A stretch of 6,163 nt of DNA, taken from contig CALDNG010000156.1 of NCBI GenBank assembly GCA_937915285.1, positions 1-6,163 of the forward strand, in the 5' to 3' direction. The notes under the pieces were generated by a model, which was given only the letters and a program-made list of their open reading frames with translations, did no database searches and was not told the DNA's origin. This document shows positions 5,687-6,163 of the stretch, piece by piece; positions within the stretch are counted from its first letter, which is position 1; every line of letters begins with the position of its first letter. The position numbers and the translations under genes are program-made. The stretch is from an uncultured Desulfomonile sp. (GTDB lineage Bacteria; Desulfobacterota; Desulfomonilia; Desulfomonilales; Desulfomonilaceae).

Positions 5687-6163
5687 TTACGACACCTCCT
5701 CTGAACTCATCGTTTCGGCGGCTGCCTCAATCGCCTCTACTATTTTCTGATACCCGGTGCATCGGCATAGATTACCCGAGATGGCAGTCCGGATTTCCAT
5801 CTCAGTTGGCTTCGGGTTCGAGTCCAGCAAAGCCTTGGCTGACAAAATCATACCGGGAGTGCAAAAGCCGCATTGAATGGCGCCTTTATCAACAAAAGCC
5901 TGCTGTATCGGATGAAGCGTCGCTCCATCAGCCATTCCCTCTATCGTCAATATATCCTTGCCATTAGCCTGTATTGCCAAAACCAGGCATGAGTTTACAG
6001 CCCTACCTTCCATGATGACAGTACATGCGCCACAATCCCCGAGTCCACATCCGTGTTTGGTTCCTGTCAATCCCAAATCCTCTCGCAAAAATTGCAGGAG
6101 TGTGCGGTTTGGCTCAACAGCGGCTTCAACCGTTTCGCCGTTAATTGTCAATCTGATTATCTG
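5687..6163 (-). CDS. [2Fe-2S] iron-sulfur (small) subunit of the molybdenum hydroxylase, start beyond the window
   Basis: This subunit passes electrons between the molybdenum centre and an FAD subunit or external partner. Numbering from the TTG at 6151-6149, the plant-ferredoxin-type cluster ligands are Cys35, Cys40, Cys43 and Cys55 (HGCGLGDCGACTV). The second, helical-domain cluster uses Cys94, Cys97, Cys129 and Cys131 (QCGFCTPGM and NLCRCTGY). All eight are present at normal spacing. The TTG is unlikely to be the start: the frame stays open upstream to base 6163 and encodes QIIRL before TINGETVEA, which is how the first beta strand of this family normally reads (…I.LT.NG…). The true start should lie a few codons outside, giving about 160 residues, the family's usual length. 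It overlaps the ribosome binding site of the large subunit, and the two genes form an operon. Confidence 0.92.
   Translation of the reverse strand, partial: QIIRLTINGETVEAAVEPNRTLLQFLREDLGLTGTKHGCGLGDCGACTVIMEGRAVNSCLVLAIQANGKDILTIEGMADGATLHPIQQAFVDKGAIQCGFCTPGMILSAKALLDSNPKPTEMEIRTAISGNLCRCTGYQKIVEAIEAAAETMSSEEVS
5695..5700 (-). promoter_or_regulatory. Perfect Shine-Dalgarno AGGAGG for the large subunit, inside the small-subunit gene
   Basis: AGGAGG on the - strand (5700-5695) lies nine bases before the large-subunit ATG and is formed by the last codons (GAG GAG GTG TCG TAA) of the small subunit. With stop and start separated by a single base, this fixes the large-subunit start and indicates tightly coupled translation of the two subunits. 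Confidence 0.85.

Overview
This is a chromosome-like window of roughly balanced base composition. It carries one gene on the + strand (a patatin-like phospholipase) and five on the - strand. Gene content suggests an anaerobic or facultative bacterium that handles aromatic or heterocyclic carboxylic acids: a molybdenum hydroxylase of the xanthine dehydrogenase family lies next to a phenylacetate-CoA-ligase-type enzyme. The protein sequences feel most like Desulfobacterota (sulfate-reducing or syntrophic 'Deltaproteobacteria'), but that is an impression from family knowledge and not a search result.

Layout: bases 1-363 hold the first 121 codons of a PAS-domain signalling protein on the - strand, running off the left edge. 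Bases 364-736 are a divergent intergenic region with a TATAAT promoter candidate and a small inverted repeat. Bases 737-1579 encode the patatin-like lipase on the + strand. It converges, with only a 15-base gap, on a 58-codon gene (1595-1771, -) that starts four bases after the stop of a PaaK-family AMP-forming CoA ligase (1776-3113, -). A 220-base spacer (3114-3333) holds, in - strand order, a strong hairpin just after the upstream stop, a hairpin followed by six U, a pair of CATGTGA direct repeats 22 bases apart, a weak promoter candidate and a good ribosome binding site. Beyond it are the molybdopterin-binding large subunit (3334-5685, -) and the [2Fe-2S] small subunit (5687 to the right edge, -). 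The small-subunit gene is cut by the right edge: its frame is open through base 6163.

How the genes may work together (inference): the ligase would activate a carboxylic acid, probably aromatic, to its CoA thioester. The molybdenum enzyme would hydroxylate or reductively dehydroxylate a related ring compound, as in 4-hydroxybenzoyl-CoA reductase or the azaarene hydroxylases. No FAD subunit lies between the two molybdenum-enzyme genes; if one exists it is off the right edge. The 58-residue protein made with the ligase is unrecognised and is the most novel-looking item. I see no mobile element, CRISPR array, tRNA or rRNA gene.
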